From contig NZ_BAFP01000099.1 of the NCBI RefSeq assembly GCF_000308455.1, positions 1-64,000 of the forward strand: a stretch of DNA of 64,000 nucleotides, given 5' to 3'. Source of the stretch: Nocardia abscessus NBRC 100374 (GTDB lineage Bacteria; Actinomycetota; Actinomycetes; Mycobacteriales; Mycobacteriaceae). Positions 54,009 to 63,313 of the stretch are shown piece by piece; within the stretch, counting starts at the first letter, position 1, and each line of letters opens with the position of its first letter. A program made the translations under genes and the position numbers. Under the pieces are notes generated by a model. That model did not search any database. It saw only the letters and a list, made by a program, of their open reading frames with translations, and was not told the origin of the DNA.

Positions 54009-55064
54009 CTACCAGGTGCGGGTCGCGCCGGTCTCCAGCTTCTGGCCCCGGTGCCGCCAGTGCGGCTCCTTGTCGACCGTGCGTCCGGTGATGTGACGGA
54101 GACTGCGGATCACCGATCCGTAGAGCCCCGATGCGGTGGACGAGAACTTTCCGCCGGGCGGTTCGTCCATGAACGGCATGAACTTGTCCGGGAATCCCGG
54201 CATGGTGCAGCCGATGCAGATGCCGCCCACGTTCGGGCAGCCGCCTATGCCGTTGATCCAGCCACGCTTGGGCACGTTGCATTTGACGACCGGACCCCAG
54301 CAGCCGAGCTTGACAATGCATTTCGGCGAGCCGTACTCGGTGGCGAACTCACCCTGCTCGTAGTAGCCCGCACGGTCGCAACCCTCGTGCACGGTCGCGC
54401 CGAACAGCCACTTGGGCCGCAACGCGTCGTCGAGCGGGATCATCGGCGCCTGCCCGGTGGCCATGTAGAGCAGATAGGTCAGGGTCTCCGACAGATTGTC
54501 GGGCTGGATCGGGCAGCCGGGCACGCAGACGATCGGGATGCCCGCTTTGCTCTTCCAGGTCCAGCCGAGATAGTCCGGTACGCCCATCGCACCGGTCGGG
54601 TTGCCTGCCATGGCGTGGATGCCGCCGTAGGTCGCGCAGGTGCCCGCCGCCACGATGGCGGTGGCCTTGGGCGCGAGCCGGTCCAGCCATTCGCTCGTTG
54701 TCATGGGCTGACCGGTGGCCGGGTTATTGCCGAAACCGCACCAGTAGCCCTCTTCCTTGAGTTGTTCGTTCGGGATCGAGCCCTCGACCACGAGCACGAA
54801 CGGCTCGAGCTCCCCGCGGTCGGCCTTGAAGAACCACTCCAGGAAATCGTCGGCGCCGCCGTTGGGGCCGCACTCGAAGTCGATGAGCGGCCAGTGCACG
54901 GCGATCTTCGGCAGACCAGGGAGGGAACCGAGGGCGATTTCTTCGATGCTCGGCTGAGTGGCCGCCGTCAAGGCGACCGAGTCACCGTCACAACTGAGTC
55001 CGGCGTTGATCCAGAGCACGTGGATCAGCGTCTCTTCGGCTCGTACTGCTTCCTGAGTGGGCAT
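54009..55064 (-). CDS. hhyS: [NiFe]-hydrogenase small subunit, group 1h
   Basis: A 351-aa small subunit without twin-arginine signal, so cytoplasmic. The proximal cluster loop reads Cys25-Asp26-Gly27-Asp28 (LSCDGDS): the second Cys of the usual CxxC is Asp, the hallmark of the oxygen-insensitive group 1h enzymes, whose proximal cluster has three Cys and one Asp ligand. The other ligands are seen in CATYGG, CVPGCP, HEGCDR, LGCWGP, IGGCPN and CIGCTMPG. ATG 55064 follows GGAAGGTGG. A CRP-like palindrome lies 75-90 bases upstream. Confidence 0.96.
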   Translation of the reverse strand: MPTQEAVRAEETLIHVLWINAGLSCDGDSVALTAATQPSIEEIALGSLPGLPKIAVHWPLIDFECGPNGGADDFLEWFFKADRGELEPFVLVVEGSIPNEQLKEEGYWCGFGNNPATGQPMTTSEWLDRLAPKATAIVAAGTCATYGGIHAMAGNPTGAMGVPDYLGWTWKSKAGIPIVCVPGCPIQPDNLSETLTYLLYMATGQAPMIPLDDALRPKWLFGATVHEGCDRAGYYEQGEFATEYGSPKCIVKLGCWGPVVKCNVPKRGWINGIGGCPNVGGICIGCTMPGFPDKFMPFMDEPPGGKFSSTASGLYGSVIRSLRHITGRTVDKEPHWRHRGQKLETGATRTW

Positions 55065-55138
55065 ATGTCGCCACCTTCCGCAGCGGACCACCGGGGGGCC
55101 GGATCTCACCTTTCTCGAAGAAGAGGTCACCCCGTAAA

Positions 55139-55154
55139 TGTGATCCTGATCACT
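55139..55154 (-). promoter_or_regulatory. CRP/GlxR-like palindrome before hhyS
   Basis: On the plus strand TGTGATCCTGATCACT: TGTGA-N6-TCACt, 9 of 10 fixed bases of the CRP/GlxR consensus, with the inner palindrome GTGATC-CT-GATCAC perfect. It lies between hypB and hhyS in the only intergenic gap of the upper operon. Confidence 0.6.
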
Positions 55155-55159
55155 TCACT

Positions 55160-56020
55160 TTAAGCGCGCCCGGCAGCATCCTCAAGAGCCGCCGGACCGG
55201 CCGCGCCACGCTGCTCGGCCAGCCAGTCATACCAGGTAGACAGGCCTGCACCGCTGCTGACGGACAGCGGCAGGACCTCGACGCCGGGATGTATCGAATG
55301 GATGTATTCCCGGCATCGGTCCATGTCGAAATCGACATAGGGCAGCAGATCGATCTTGTTCACCAGCACCAGTCCCGCCGCCTGGAACATGTGCGGATAC
55401 TTCAGCGGTTTGTCGGTTCCCTCGGTCACCGAGACGACCACCACCTTCTGCCGCTCCCCCAGGTCGAACAGGGCCGGGCAGACCAGGTTTCCGACGTTCT
55501 CGACGAACAGCAGGGTGCCCGGCGCGGGATCGAGCGCCTCCAGCGCGCGGTAGGTCATCTCGGCGTCCAGGTGACATCCAGCGCCGGTGTTGACCTGCAC
55601 GACGCGGCACCCGGTGGCCTTGATCCGTTCGGCGTCGAGCAAGGTGGCCTGGTCGCCCTCGATCACCGCGATCGGGGTCCGGCCGGACTCGCGGATGGTG
55701 CGTTCCAGCAGGGTGGTCTTGCCCGCCCCCGGCGAGCTGGTCATGTTCAGCGCGACGATGTCGCGCTCGGCCAGCCAGGCTCGGTTGCGCTGCGCCAGAT
55801 CGTCGTTCTTGGCCAGGACCTTCAGTTCCAGACTGACCGTCTCGGTGGCGGGCACGTGGACGTGGTCGGCCTCCGGGCCGTGCGCGTGCGCGTGCGGGTG
55901 GTGGTGCTCGTGCTGATGCTCGGCCGGATGGGCGTGGTCGTGCCCGTCGGCGTGCTGGTGGTCGTGCGGGATGCGAATCAGCGCGGCGGCGTCGTCGCCG
56001 CACCCGCAGGTTGCGCACAT
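55160..56020 (-). CDS. hypB: Hydrogenase nickel incorporation GTPase HypB
   Basis: A 286-aa SIMIBI GTPase. The N-terminus MCATCGCG is the high-affinity nickel CxxCGC motif, and residues 18-58 are a His-rich stretch with about 16 His for nickel storage. The G1 loop SSPGAGKTT is at about 93, NKIDLLP gives G4. With HypA it inserts nickel into HhyL. Overlaps hypA by 43 bases. Confidence 0.96.
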   Translation of the reverse strand: MCATCGCGDDAAALIRIPHDHQHADGHDHAHPAEHQHEHHHPHAHAHGPEADHVHVPATETVSLELKVLAKNDDLAQRNRAWLAERDIVALNMTSSPGAGKTTLLERTIRESGRTPIAVIEGDQATLLDAERIKATGCRVVQVNTGAGCHLDAEMTYRALEALDPAPGTLLFVENVGNLVCPALFDLGERQKVVVVSVTEGTDKPLKYPHMFQAAGLVLVNKIDLLPYVDFDMDRCREYIHSIHPGVEVLPLSVSSGAGLSTWYDWLAEQRGAAGPAALEDAAGRA

Positions 56021-56352
56021 GCCTCACTCACCTCCATGGATCGGATACGCAGCTCGCGCCCGGAGCGGATCTCGACATCGGCGCTGCCGCAGGGACACAG
56101 CAGGATGGGGTCCGGCAGCCGGAACTCGGCGCCGCAGGTCCGGCACGCCGCGGTGCCCGGAATCACCAGCAGGATCAGTTCCGCGCCTGCGGCGACCGTG
56201 GTCTCGGCCGCGACTTCGAAACAGAAGCGCATGGCATCGGGCACGACCGCGCACAGCGCGCCGACCTCGACGGTGACCGCGTGCACCCGCCTGCCCTCCG
56301 CGTGCTCGCAGACCGCGTCGACGACACTCTGCGTGATAGCCATCTCGTGCAT
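55978..56352 (-). CDS. hypA: Hydrogenase nickel metallochaperone HypA
   Basis: A 124-aa protein beginning MHEMAIT; His2 and Glu3 bind nickel. The zinc site is CRTCG with CPCGS about 17 residues later. First gene of the 15.7-kb hydrogenase operon, overlapping hypB by 43 bases. The promoter must be in 56353-56600, opposite a PepSY gene. Confidence 0.94.
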   Translation of the reverse strand: MHEMAITQSVVDAVCEHAEGRRVHAVTVEVGALCAVVPDAMRFCFEVAAETTVAAGAELILLVIPGTAACRTCGAEFRLPDPILLCPCGSADVEIRSGRELRIRSMEVSEACAQPAGAATTPPR

Positions 56353-56602
56353 CGCGACCTCGATTCCGTCGAGCGGACAATCTTGAGGCTACTCCCGGGC
56401 AAACTAGCCGCGGGGGAAATCATCGATGCTCCGTGAACACGTCGGCCGGCCGTTACTCCCGGGGGGACGGGCGGAGCCTCGGTGCGGGCGAAGCCGCGGC
56501 CGAGATCTCCCTCCGGACCCCGGCCGGCCGACAGCAAACACCTCGTGGCTTACCCACTCGCCCGACTTGTCACGCGTGCGTGGCGGCGACCACGCGAACC
56601 GA

Positions 56603-56977
56603 TCAGTCGTGGTCGGCGACGGTGCGCACTTCGCCGCTGTTCGCGTCGATCGTCACGTCGTACTCGGCCCCCTCAGGCGTGCTCAGCTCGACCTCCCACA
56701 CCGGCGTGCCACGATCGATGTCGAACTCGGTGGACAAGACCCGCCCGCCGGGCACGGACGCCACCGCCTTGTCGATGGCCTGCTGCCTGCTGATCCCGGT
56801 GTCGGCCACCAGCGACCAGTCCCCGGCGAGCGAGCGGAAGGCGACGGTGTGATCCTCCGAGCCGCCGGTGGCGACGGCAGCCAGGACGACACTCGAACCG
56901 ACGACCGCGGCCGCGACAGCCGTGCCGACGATGAGCCAGCGGAGACCGGCGTAGGCGCGGCGGAAGACGGTGTTCAT
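56603..56977 (-). CDS. PepSY-domain membrane protein
   Basis: A 124-aa protein: one N-terminal transmembrane helix at about 13-36 and an outside PepSY domain at about 58-124 (ISRQQAIDKAVASVPGG and VWEVELSTPEG). PepSY domains inhibit proteases or sense the envelope. The gene is divergent from a two-component system, with three CTGAAG boxes in between, so it is likely a target of that regulator. Confidence 0.85.
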   Translation of the reverse strand: MNTVFRRAYAGLRWLIVGTAVAAAVVGSSVVLAAVATGGSEDHTVAFRSLAGDWSLVADTGISRQQAIDKAVASVPGGRVLSTEFDIDRGTPVWEVELSTPEGAEYDVTIDANSGEVRTVADHD

Positions 56978-57033
56978 GGGAAACCTCCTGCGGGAGTGCT
57001 GATCTCGAATGCGTCCACTGTGGCGAACACCGG

Positions 57034-57060
57034 CTGAAGGCGAGCTGAAGCCACCTGAAG
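57034..57060 (+). promoter_or_regulatory. Three CTGAAG direct repeats, likely response-regulator site
   Basis: CTGAAG at 57034, 57045 and 57055, one DNA turn apart (11 and 10 bases), between the divergent PepSY and response-regulator genes. OmpR-type regulators bind such direct repeats in tandem. Confidence 0.6.
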
Positions 57061-57093
57061 ACGGTTTCAGGATCCGTCTGCCACTCTTGGTGG

Positions 57094-57771
57094 ATGCGTC
57101 TGCTGATCGTGGAGGACGAGAAACGTCTGGCTCTCACGCTGGCAAAAGGGTTGTCGGCCGAGGGATTTGCCGTGGATGTGGTGCACGACGGCGCCGAGGG
57201 CCTGCATCTGGCGACCACCACCGACTACGACTTGATCATTCTCGACATCATGCTGCCCGGGATGAACGGCTACCGGGTCTGCGCCGCGCTGCGCGCCGCG
57301 GGCCACGAAACGCCCGTGCTCATGCTGACCGCGAAAGACGGCGAATACGACGAGGCCGAGGGCCTGGACACCGGAGCCGACGACTACCTCAGCAAGCCGT
57401 TCTCCTACTTGGTGCTGCTGGCCCGCATTCGCGCCCTGCTACGCCGCCGAACCCGCGGCGGCGCAAGGGTTCTGCGCGTCGGCGACCTGATCGTGGACCC
57501 GGGCACCCGTACCTGCCGCCGCGGCGCGCAGGAGGTCACCCTGACCGCCAAGGAGTTCGCCGTCCTCGAGCACCTGGCCGTCCGTGCCGGTGAAGTGGTG
57601 TCCAAAGCCGATATCCTGCAGCACGTCTGGGACTTCGCCTACGACGGCGATCCGAACATCGTCGAGGTCTACATCAGCACGTTGCGGCGCAAGATCGACG
57701 CGCCGTTCGGGCGGCGATCGATCACCACCGTCCGCGGCGCGGGCTACCGGCTGGCAGCCGACCGTGGCTGA
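57094..57771 (+). CDS. OmpR-family response regulator
   Basis: A 225-aa regulator. The receiver domain has the acidic pair in VEDE, the phosphorylated Asp at about 51 (IILDIMLPG) and Lys in SKPFSY; the winged helix ends with RRKIDAPFGRRSITTVRGAGYRL, given in part as TVRGAGYRL. ATG 57094; the kinase start overlaps its stop by 8 bases. Probably binds the CTGAAG repeats just upstream. Confidence 0.92.
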   Translation: MRLLIVEDEKRLALTLAKGLSAEGFAVDVVHDGAEGLHLATTTDYDLIILDIMLPGMNGYRVCAALRAAGHETPVLMLTAKDGEYDEAEGLDTGADDYLSKPFSYLVLLARIRALLRRRTRGGARVLRVGDLIVDPGTRTCRRGAQEVTLTAKEFAVLEHLAVRAGEVVSKADILQHVWDFAYDGDPNIVEVYISTLRRKIDAPFGRRSITTVRGAGYRLAADRG

Positions 57772-59236
57772 GCGCAAGCGGAAGGCCTGGTGGCGTTCGG
57801 TACGCGCGCGCACCACGGTGGCGGCGACCGTGGTGGTCGCGGTGGCGCTCACGGCCGCCGGGCTGGCGGTGCTGGCGGTGCTGCGCCACAACCTGGTGGA
57901 GAGCGCCGAACTACAGGCGGAGACCACAGCGCGCGACGTGGCGACCCAGCTCGCGACAGGCGCCGACCTCGGGCGTTTGACGTTTCCCGATGCCGAAAGC
58001 CAACCAGTGCAGATCGTTTCGGCCGACCGCCGGGTCCTGGCAGCCGCCGACGACCTCGCGGGGAAACCACCGATGGCCGACTTCGGGCCGTACTCGAAAG
58101 CTCCCGAGGACGAAGCGGACGAAGACGACGAGGAAGAAGACGACGACGAGGCGGACGACGAAGACTCCCCGTCCTCGGCCGCGACACCCGCGACGGCCGA
58201 AGTCGAATTCCGCGACATACGGCTGACGGTGGACCGAGAAGACGGACCGCACCCCTACCGGGTGGCCGCGCTCGCGGTAACCGTCGCCGGCGGGCAGCCC
58301 GCCACCGTCTACGCGGGTTCCTCCCTGGAGACCGCCGACAGCGCGGTGGCCGACGCACGGCAGGCGATGCTGATCGGCCTCACGCCGCTGCTCGCGGTGG
58401 TGGCCGCGGTGACCTGGCTGGTCACCCGGCGCGCGCTGCGCCCGGTGGAGGCGATCCGAAGGCAGCTCGCCGAGATCATGGACGGCGATCTGTCCCGGCG
58501 CGTCCCCGAACCGGGCTCACGCGACGAGATCGCCCGGCTGGCGAGCACCACGAACGCCACGCTCGCCGCGCTGGAGGAATCCGCGGAACGCCAGCGCCGG
58601 TTCATCGCCGACGCCGCACACGAATTGCGCAGCCCCATCGCGAGTCTGCGCACGCAACTCGAAGTCGCCCAAGCGCACCCGGAACTGCTGGAACTGGACG
58701 GACTGATCATCGACACCATCCGGCTGGAGCATCTCGCGGCCGACCTGTTGCTCCTGGCCCGGCTCGACGCAGGCGAGCAACCGCGGCCGGATCGCGTGAA
58801 CCTGGCCGCCCTGGTGCACGAGGAACTGGAGCACCGCGTCGGCGACCGGGTCGCCGTGCAGGTCGCGGTACCGGAGCAGACCGTGGCGGTCACCGGAAGC
58901 CGGACCCAGCTCGCCCGTGTCCTGGGCAACCTCGTCGACAACGCGCAGCGGCATGCCGCGAGCACCGTGCGCGTCGCCGTGGAGCGCGGCGCCGACGGGA
59001 GGGTCGTGCTGTCGGTCGCCGACGACGGCCCGGGGGTGCCGCACGCCGATCGCGACCGCATCTTCCAGCGATTCGTCCGCCTGGACGACGCGCGCACCCG
59101 CGACGAGGGCGGTGCGGGTCTCGGCTTGGCGATCGTCCGTGACGTCGTCGAACGGCACGGGGGCACCATCCGCGTCACCGACGCCGCGCCCGGCGGCGCC
59201 TGCTTCGTGGTAACCCTGCCCGTGGCCGGTGCGTGA
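57764..59236 (+). CDS. Sensor histidine kinase with acidic sensor loop
   Basis: A 490-aa membrane kinase. Helix 1 is at about 19-40, helix 2 at about 203-225, followed by HAMP, the H-box RRFIADAAHELRSPIASLR (part: AAHELRSP) and the N and G boxes NLVDNAQRHA and GAGLGLAIV. Between the helices, residues 115-134 hold 18 Asp/Glu out of 20. This run would face outside and could bind divalent cations or cationic peptides, as the acidic patch of PhoQ does. GTG 57764 overlaps the regulator stop. Confidence 0.9.
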   Translation: MAERKRKAWWRSVRARTTVAATVVVAVALTAAGLAVLAVLRHNLVESAELQAETTARDVATQLATGADLGRLTFPDAESQPVQIVSADRRVLAAADDLAGKPPMADFGPYSKAPEDEADEDDEEEDDDEADDEDSPSSAATPATAEVEFRDIRLTVDREDGPHPYRVAALAVTVAGGQPATVYAGSSLETADSAVADARQAMLIGLTPLLAVVAAVTWLVTRRALRPVEAIRRQLAEIMDGDLSRRVPEPGSRDEIARLASTTNATLAALEESAERQRRFIADAAHELRSPIASLRTQLEVAQAHPELLELDGLIIDTIRLEHLAADLLLLARLDAGEQPRPDRVNLAALVHEELEHRVGDRVAVQVAVPEQTVAVTGSRTQLARVLGNLVDNAQRHAASTVRVAVERGADGRVVLSVADDGPGVPHADRDRIFQRFVRLDDARTRDEGGAGLGLAIVRDVVERHGGTIRVTDAAPGGACFVVTLPVAGA

Positions 59237-59293
59237 ACCGGAGTCCGGTGACCGATCCGGCGAAGTCGAGTCCCGAACGGCTGACCACCACCG

Positions 59294-60220
59294 CTATTCA
59301 CCGGTTTCAGTGCTCGTTCGATCGGCGAGGGCACTGCGCAGCCTGTCGACGACGACCCGGCGCGCGGCCCGCCCCTCGGGAGTGGGCGTGAGTGGATAGA
59401 CGTGCGGCAGGCCGGCACCCTCGTGATAGTCGACCGTGAGTCCGGCGCCGCGCGCCGCGTCGACCAGCAGGCGGGTGTCCGGATGCACGATGTCGTCGGT
59501 GCCGCAGAAGATCGTCAGCGGCCCCAGCCCGCGCAGGTCCGCGGTGAGCGGACTGACGCGTGGATCGGCGATCTCGAGGTCTCCGCGCCAGTGCTCGATG
59601 AACACCCGGGTCCCCGCGACGCCCAGCCACGGATCGCGTGGCTGCACGACCGCTATCTCGGGATTGCTCAGCGAGAGGTCCAGGGCGGGCGCGATCAGCA
59701 CGGTACCGGGCAGACGCACCCGATGGTCGTCGCGCAGGACCACCGCGGCCGACAGCGCGATCTGCCCGCCCGCCGAATCCCCTGCCAGGCAGACGTTTCC
59801 ATATTTTTCCCGGTCGGCGAGCACCAGATCCACGAATCCCTGAACCGCCTGCCCTGCTGTCCCGAACGGAACCAGCGGGTATATCGGCACCGTCACGGCC
59901 GCACCGGCTTCCGCGGCGATATCCGCGCACAGCGCCCAGTGCTGCGGCGCGATCTCGTGCACCCAACCGCCGCCGTGGGCATACACGACGTTTCCCTGGG
60001 CTCGGCGCCCGCGCGGAGTGAGGGTGTAGACCGGCCAGCCGCCGCGGCGATCCACCGCGATCGCCACATCCGCACGCAGCCGGCGCGGCGGACCGTAATT
60101 CCGGGGCCGAACGCTCACTTGGAGGACGCGTGCGCGTGCGGCGTCGGCGTCGACGAACACGCGATTGGCGCGCGTCGCTCTCAGATAACCACGCACGAAC
60201 TGGTTGGCGAAGCTCGGCAC
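59294..60220 (-). CDS. Alpha/beta hydrolase, hormone-sensitive-lipase family esterase
   Basis: A 308-aa esterase. The oxyanion motif HGGGW starts at His82, the nucleophile is Ser149 in GDSAGG, the acid is Asp in FCGTDDIVHP and the base His in GLPHVYPL. GTG 60220 is chosen for the GGAGGAG site before it. Substrate unknown; many relatives in this group cleave short acyl esters. Confidence 0.87.
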   Translation of the reverse strand: MPSFANQFVRGYLRATRANRVFVDADAARARVLQVSVRPRNYGPPRRLRADVAIAVDRRGGWPVYTLTPRGRRAQGNVVYAHGGGWVHEIAPQHWALCADIAAEAGAAVTVPIYPLVPFGTAGQAVQGFVDLVLADREKYGNVCLAGDSAGGQIALSAAVVLRDDHRVRLPGTVLIAPALDLSLSNPEIAVVQPRDPWLGVAGTRVFIEHWRGDLEIADPRVSPLTADLRGLGPLTIFCGTDDIVHPDTRLLVDAARGAGLTVDYHEGAGLPHVYPLTPTPEGRAARRVVVDRLRSALADRTSTETGE

Positions 60221-60500
60221 CTCGTCTCCTCCACTCCGGGCACTCGACGGCCGTCGAGTCCTCCCGCACCTCAGGAGGCGATAGTGTCGCAAGTTACCGC
60301 AAGTGCTGCCGCATGTCGGCCCTATCCGGCGACCGGCCGCACGGCGCAGTGGCGCCGCGGAGACCGGTACCGTCGACGTACTCGCGGCGGCTCGACACCG
60401 GGCAGCCGAATCTCCACCGCGGCACTCGGCAACACACCATGCACACCGCCCAGGCCGACGCGGCGCGACCGCTGTCGGTCCGAGCGGAAAGCATCTGCGG

Positions 60501-61646
60501 TCAGGAGAGTTTCAGGCTGCGGCCGATGATCTCCTTCATGATCTCCGTGGTGCCGCCGTAGATGGTCTGGATGCGCGCGTCCACGTAGGCCTTGGCGATC
60601 GGGTATTCCTTCATGTACCCGTATCCGCCGTGCAGCTGCAGGCAGCGGTTGATCAGGTCGAGCTGCTCCTCGGTGCTCCACCACTTGGCCATGGCGGCTT
60701 CCTCGGCGCTGAGCTTGCCCTCGTTGAGCAGCTCGATGAACTTGTCCACCATCAGGCGCACCGCGGTGGTCTTGGTGGCCAGTTCGGCGAGCACGAAGCG
60801 GGTGTTCTGCAGCGCGCCGATCGGCTTGCCGAACGCCTTGCGGTCGCGGACGTACTGGATGGTCATGTCCAGGCAGGACTCCATCGCCGCCGCGGCCATG
60901 ACCGCGATCGAGAGCCGTTCCTGCGGCAGATTGTGCATGAGGTGGAGGAAGCCCATCCCCTCCGTGCCGAGCAGATTCTTGCCGGGCACGCGCACGTCGT
61001 TGAAGCTCAGCTCCGCGGTGTCCTGGGCTTTGAGGCCGAGCTTGTCCAGGTTGCGGCCCCGCTCGAAGCCGGGCATGCCGCGCTCGACCACGAACAGGCT
61101 GAAGCCCATCGCGCCCTTCTCCGGGTCGGTCTGCGCCACCACGATCACGATGTCGGAGTTGATGCCGTTGGTGATGAAGGTCTTGGCGCCGTTGAGGATC
61201 CAATCGTCCCCGTCGCGCACCGCGCGCGTCTTGATGCCCTGCAGATCCGAACCGGTGCCCGGTTCGGTCATGGCGATCGCGGTGATGATCTCGCCGGAAC
61301 AGAAGCCGGGCAACCAGCGCTGCTTCTGCTCCTCGTTGGCCAGCTCGAGCAGATAAGGCGCGATCACATCGTTGTGCAGCGTGAAGCCGAGACCGGAGTA
61401 CTGGCCGCGCACCGACTCCTCCGAGACGATGGCGTTGTAGCGGAAATCCTGCACCCCGCCGCCGCCGTACTGCTCCGGCATGGCCATGCCGAGGAAGCCC
61501 TGCTTGCCCGCCTCCAGCCAGACCTCACGGTCGACGATGCCCTGGTCCTCCCACTTCGCGTGGTTCGGCGCGACGTGCTGATCGAGAAACTTGCGGAACG
61601 ACTCCCGGAACAGTTCGTGTTCGGGTTCGAACAGTGTGCGTTCCAC
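60501..61646 (-). CDS. Acyl-CoA dehydrogenase
   Basis: A 381-aa FAD enzyme. ITAIAMTEPGTGSDLQG and WILNGAKTFITNG are the FAD-binding signatures, and the catalytic Glu is in the C-terminal QIYGGTTEIMKEII region (Glu of the TEI). It oxidises an acyl-CoA; chain length cannot be told. ATG 61646 starts MERTLFEPE. No etf or hydratase genes lie near. Confidence 0.92.
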   Translation of the reverse strand: MERTLFEPEHELFRESFRKFLDQHVAPNHAKWEDQGIVDREVWLEAGKQGFLGMAMPEQYGGGGVQDFRYNAIVSEESVRGQYSGLGFTLHNDVIAPYLLELANEEQKQRWLPGFCSGEIITAIAMTEPGTGSDLQGIKTRAVRDGDDWILNGAKTFITNGINSDIVIVVAQTDPEKGAMGFSLFVVERGMPGFERGRNLDKLGLKAQDTAELSFNDVRVPGKNLLGTEGMGFLHLMHNLPQERLSIAVMAAAAMESCLDMTIQYVRDRKAFGKPIGALQNTRFVLAELATKTTAVRLMVDKFIELLNEGKLSAEEAAMAKWWSTEEQLDLINRCLQLHGGYGYMKEYPIAKAYVDARIQTIYGGTTEIMKEIIGRSLKLS

Positions 61647-61723
61647 GCCAACCTCCTAGTGACCACACCGGCCGATCCACACCGACCAGTCGTTGCCCCA
61701 TACCGTACCCGGAAGGAGAATCC

Positions 61724-61976
<253 letters not shown>

Positions 61977-62000
61977 GGCAGGGTCCATCGATTCGGCGGC

Positions 62001-62066
62001 GATGGCGTCCGGCCGGTAAGGCCATGACGCCCGGCCGGTAAGGCGATGGCGTACGGCCGATAAGCA
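62001..62066. repeat. 22-bp tandem repeat x 3
   Basis: Three imperfect units at 62001, 62023 and 62045, sharing CGGCCGGTAAGGC (third copy CGGCCGATAAGCA), 25 bases downstream of the heptamer array. Confidence 0.85.
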
Positions 62067-62416
62067 GTTCGCCCATCGGCTGATCGACGCCGAGTGCGCC
62101 GACTGCGTCGGCCACGTCGTCGAGCGCGCGGAACACGGCCACAGCGACCAAGCTGTCGCTCGGCGCACCGCGCGTCTGACCGCGCCGCATCCGAACCATC
62201 GCCGCTTCCACGACGACGGTGATGGCATCACGGTGTGCCATTCCCGCACCGCCGACCCGGCTGCCGTCACCGCCGCCGCAGACGTGATCGTAGCCGCGGC
62301 GGGCCGCATCGGCCTGATCTCGTCCGTCTACGACGCTGGATCGGATCGCTGATCGTCGAACCCGCGACCGTCGTCCAGGCTCCGGCCCTCCCGAGGGCCG
62401 GAAAGTGCCGGAACCG

Positions 62417-63313
62417 TCAGCGCTTCAGCCAGCCACGCACGCGGCCCACCAAGGTGCGCCCTTCGTCGCGCGCCCGTTCGGCGAAGAGGAAGTTCATTTC
62501 CTCTTCCAGTGCCTTGCGCACCACATCGCGGAACTCCGTCGCGGCGGCATGCATGTCACCGGCGTTGCGCCAGGGCGCCGGGTCGATGGGCGCGCCCGCG
62601 GAGAAGTAGAAGCGTTCCGGACGCGGGATGACGGTGGGGCCGACGCCACGGATGAGCGGCGGGGTGAGGTCGCGGCTGAGCCCGAGCGCTTGCACGGTCC
62701 AGCGCAGCGGTCGCAGGATCGGATGGTCGCCGTCCAGCACGATGTCGTACGCATCGTCCACGCCGATCATCGCGACGGGGACGATGGGCGCGCCAGCCTC
62801 GATGGCCATGCGCGCGAAGCCGCTGCGGCCTTCCCATTTCAGCAGATACTTCTCGTTCTTGCGGCGGACCGCCTCCCGGCCGCCGCCCGGGAACACCATC
62901 ACGGCCTCGCCGCGCCGCAGCAGCGCAAGGCAATTGGACCTGGTGCCGCGCACCGCACCGTAGTGGTGCAGCAGGTGACGCACGCCGGGAACGTTGATGA
63001 GCACGTTCTCGGCGAGACCGCGGATCAGGCGGCCACGGCGGCGCAGCACCTCGGGCAGCAGCATCGGCGCGTCGATGCCGCCCAGCAGGTTGTGGTTACC
63101 GACCAGCAGCACCGGACCGTCGGCCGGGATGTTCTCCAAGCCGTAGAAGCGCGGGCTGGTCCACGCGCGCAGCGGCGCGAGCAGGGTGTCGATCAGCCGC
63201 AGATCGGTGTCGGTCAGCGAAACCGACAGCGGCGCACCGTCGCTGAGCACCGGATCGGCGCTGTTCGCGGCGCCGGAGCGCCGAGTGCGGGAATCGGAGC
63301 GGGCGTCCGACAT
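62417..63313 (-). CDS. Lysophospholipid/diacylglycerol-type acyltransferase (PlsC-like)
   Basis: A 298-aa acyltransferase. The catalytic NHNLLGGID (NHx4-6D) is at about 72, and VFPGGGREA is motif III. Size and the GLSRDLTPPLIRGVGPTVIP segment fit the DGAT2-like/hemolysin branch found in actinobacteria, which acylates glycerolipids. ATG 63313 begins MSDARSDSR. The 345 bases between it and the MerR gene (63314-63658) carry no recognisable gene. Confidence 0.85.
   Translation of the reverse strand: MSDARSDSRTRRSGAANSADPVLSDGAPLSVSLTDTDLRLIDTLLAPLRAWTSPRFYGLENIPADGPVLLVGNHNLLGGIDAPMLLPEVLRRRGRLIRGLAENVLINVPGVRHLLHHYGAVRGTRSNCLALLRRGEAVMVFPGGGREAVRRKNEKYLLKWEGRSGFARMAIEAGAPIVPVAMIGVDDAYDIVLDGDHPILRPLRWTVQALGLSRDLTPPLIRGVGPTVIPRPERFYFSAGAPIDPAPWRNAGDMHAAATEFRDVVRKALEEEMNFLFAERARDEGRTLVGRVRGWLKR

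Noticed and set aside
52231..54096. Long plus-strand frame opposite hhyL
   Set aside because: Shadow of the hydrogenase gene, composed of His/Val/Arg-rich sequence without motifs.
54009..55130. Twin-arginine export of the hydrogenase small subunit from the longer frame
   Set aside because: The extra 22 codons upstream of ATG 55064 lack an RRxFxK signal and hydrophobic core; the ribosome site favours 55064.
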